A DNA stretch of 64,000 bases from Njordibacter sp905182035 (GTDB lineage Bacteria; Pseudomonadota; Gammaproteobacteria; Pseudomonadales; Balneatricaceae): NCBI RefSeq assembly GCF_047730075.1, contig NZ_CP159831.1, positions 2,790,001 through 2,854,000 of the forward strand, in the 5' to 3' direction. A program made the position numbers and the translations under genes. Positions 63,649-64,000 of this stretch are shown in pieces (position 1 is the first letter of the stretch; every line of letters begins with the position of its first letter). The notes below the pieces were generated by a model. That model did no database searches, was not told the origin of the DNA, and saw only the letters and a program-made list of their open reading frames with translations.

Positions 63649-64000
63649 CAAAGACGTTGCAAGAAATTCTCGTTTGGGACGCTCATGCAGGACTGTTTCC
63701 ATCACCAGACATGGACCTTAATATCCTTGAGGACTGGCGTAAAGACGGTGTCAATTATCTGAGCGTCAATGTTGGATTTGACGTAATGTCACGTGATGAA
63801 ACGTTCGCGACGCTTGCTGCCTATCGGCGTTGGTTGCTGGCGCATTCCGATAGATTTTTATTGGCTGGAAATCTTGCTGATATAGATCATGCGCATCGCA
63901 CTGGGCGCCTTGCCATAAGCTTTGATATCGAAGGCATGAATGCGTTGGGAGGTGATATTAATATGGTTGAAGTTTATCACACCCTTGGCGTGCGTCAGAT
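63645..64000 (+). CDS. M19-type (renal) dipeptidase family protein, 3' end outside window
   Basis: The first 118 residues of an M19-type protein: LVWDAHAGLFPSP near residues 9-21 at the metal-site position, SFDIEGMNALGGDINMVEVY near 92-111 and HTLGVRQ at the cut. The usual second Asp of HxD is Gly in HAG, as in some divergent family members. It hydrolyses dipeptides or D-amino-acid amides. It overlaps the PhzF-like stop by ATGA, so it is part of the same operon; the window ends inside it. Confidence 0.8.
   Translation, partial: MTKTLQEILVWDAHAGLFPSPDMDLNILEDWRKDGVNYLSVNVGFDVMSRDETFATLAAYRRWLLAHSDRFLLAGNLADIDHAHRTGRLAISFDIEGMNALGGDINMVEVYHTLGVRQ

Noticed and set aside
1..64000. CRISPR arrays, insertion sequences or prophage
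   Set aside because: No regularly spaced repeats, transposase or integrase genes or terminal inverted repeats were seen.

Overview
The window looks like the chromosome of an aerobic marine gammaproteobacterium. The evidence is a green-tuned proteorhodopsin with a complete retinal pathway, a DddP-type candidate DMSP lyase, osmolyte (betaine-like) catabolism and transport genes, and aerobic-style cobalamin synthesis with CobN. The genus cannot be fixed from sequence alone. No rRNA, tRNA, CRISPR array, transposase or integrase was seen.

Region 1 (1-21.8 kb) is a one-directional, tightly overlapped cobalamin cluster: chlD-like (5' cut), cobO, cobB, cbiD, cobK, cobH, cobL, cobI, cbiG, cobJ, cobM, then an MFS exporter and a dead GNAT gene, then cobW, cobN, cobQ, cobD, cobC and cysG. 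It mixes oxygen-dependent-type genes (CobN, ChlD-like) with cobalt-early-type genes (CbiD, CbiG). No CobG, CobZ or CobF is visible in the window. Region 2 (21.8-25.1 kb) has a coiled-coil protein, an EamA exporter and a membrane sulfatase-fold protein. Region 3 (25.2-27.4 kb, minus strand) is a cobalt-uptake operon (cbtB, cbtA, an unknown gene, a NiCoT/UreH-like permease) behind a clear cobalamin riboswitch. An ilvE-type aminotransferase diverges from it.

Region 4 (28.6-35.6 kb) is a seven-gene minus-strand operon: ABC ATPase and permease, CMD/AhpD-like protein, 2OG-Fe(II) oxygenase, XRE-cupin regulator, a putative M29/NicX-like metalloenzyme and an FAD amine oxidase. The matching binding protein is divergent. 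It reads as an uptake-and-breakdown route for an unidentified small nitrogen compound and is the best candidate here for an undescribed system. Region 5 (35.6-46.6 kb) holds a GST-like gene, a creatininase-family hydrolase, a DMGDH/SarDH-like FAD-folate enzyme, a non-pyrrolysine MttB-family protein with a divergent LysR, malonyl-CoA decarboxylase, a HAD dehalogenase, a ureohydrolase, a broken small gene and an alpha/beta hydrolase.

Region 6 (46.9-54.9 kb) carries the DddP-like M24 enzyme, then proteorhodopsin, a strong terminator and crtE-crtI-crtB-crtY-blh, which would make beta-carotene and cleave it to retinal. Region 7 (55-59 kb) is accessory: a TauD-like dioxygenase, a GST, a gamma-glutamylcyclotransferase-like protein, a lone winged-helix protein and a small secreted protein, with long non-coding gaps. 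Region 8 (59.5-64 kb) is a ProX-ProW-ProV quaternary-amine ABC transporter followed by PhzF-family and M19 dipeptidase genes; the last is cut by the window end.

Strong stem-loops directly follow three genes expected to be highly expressed (the two binding proteins and proteorhodopsin), which suggests unequal expression within these operons.
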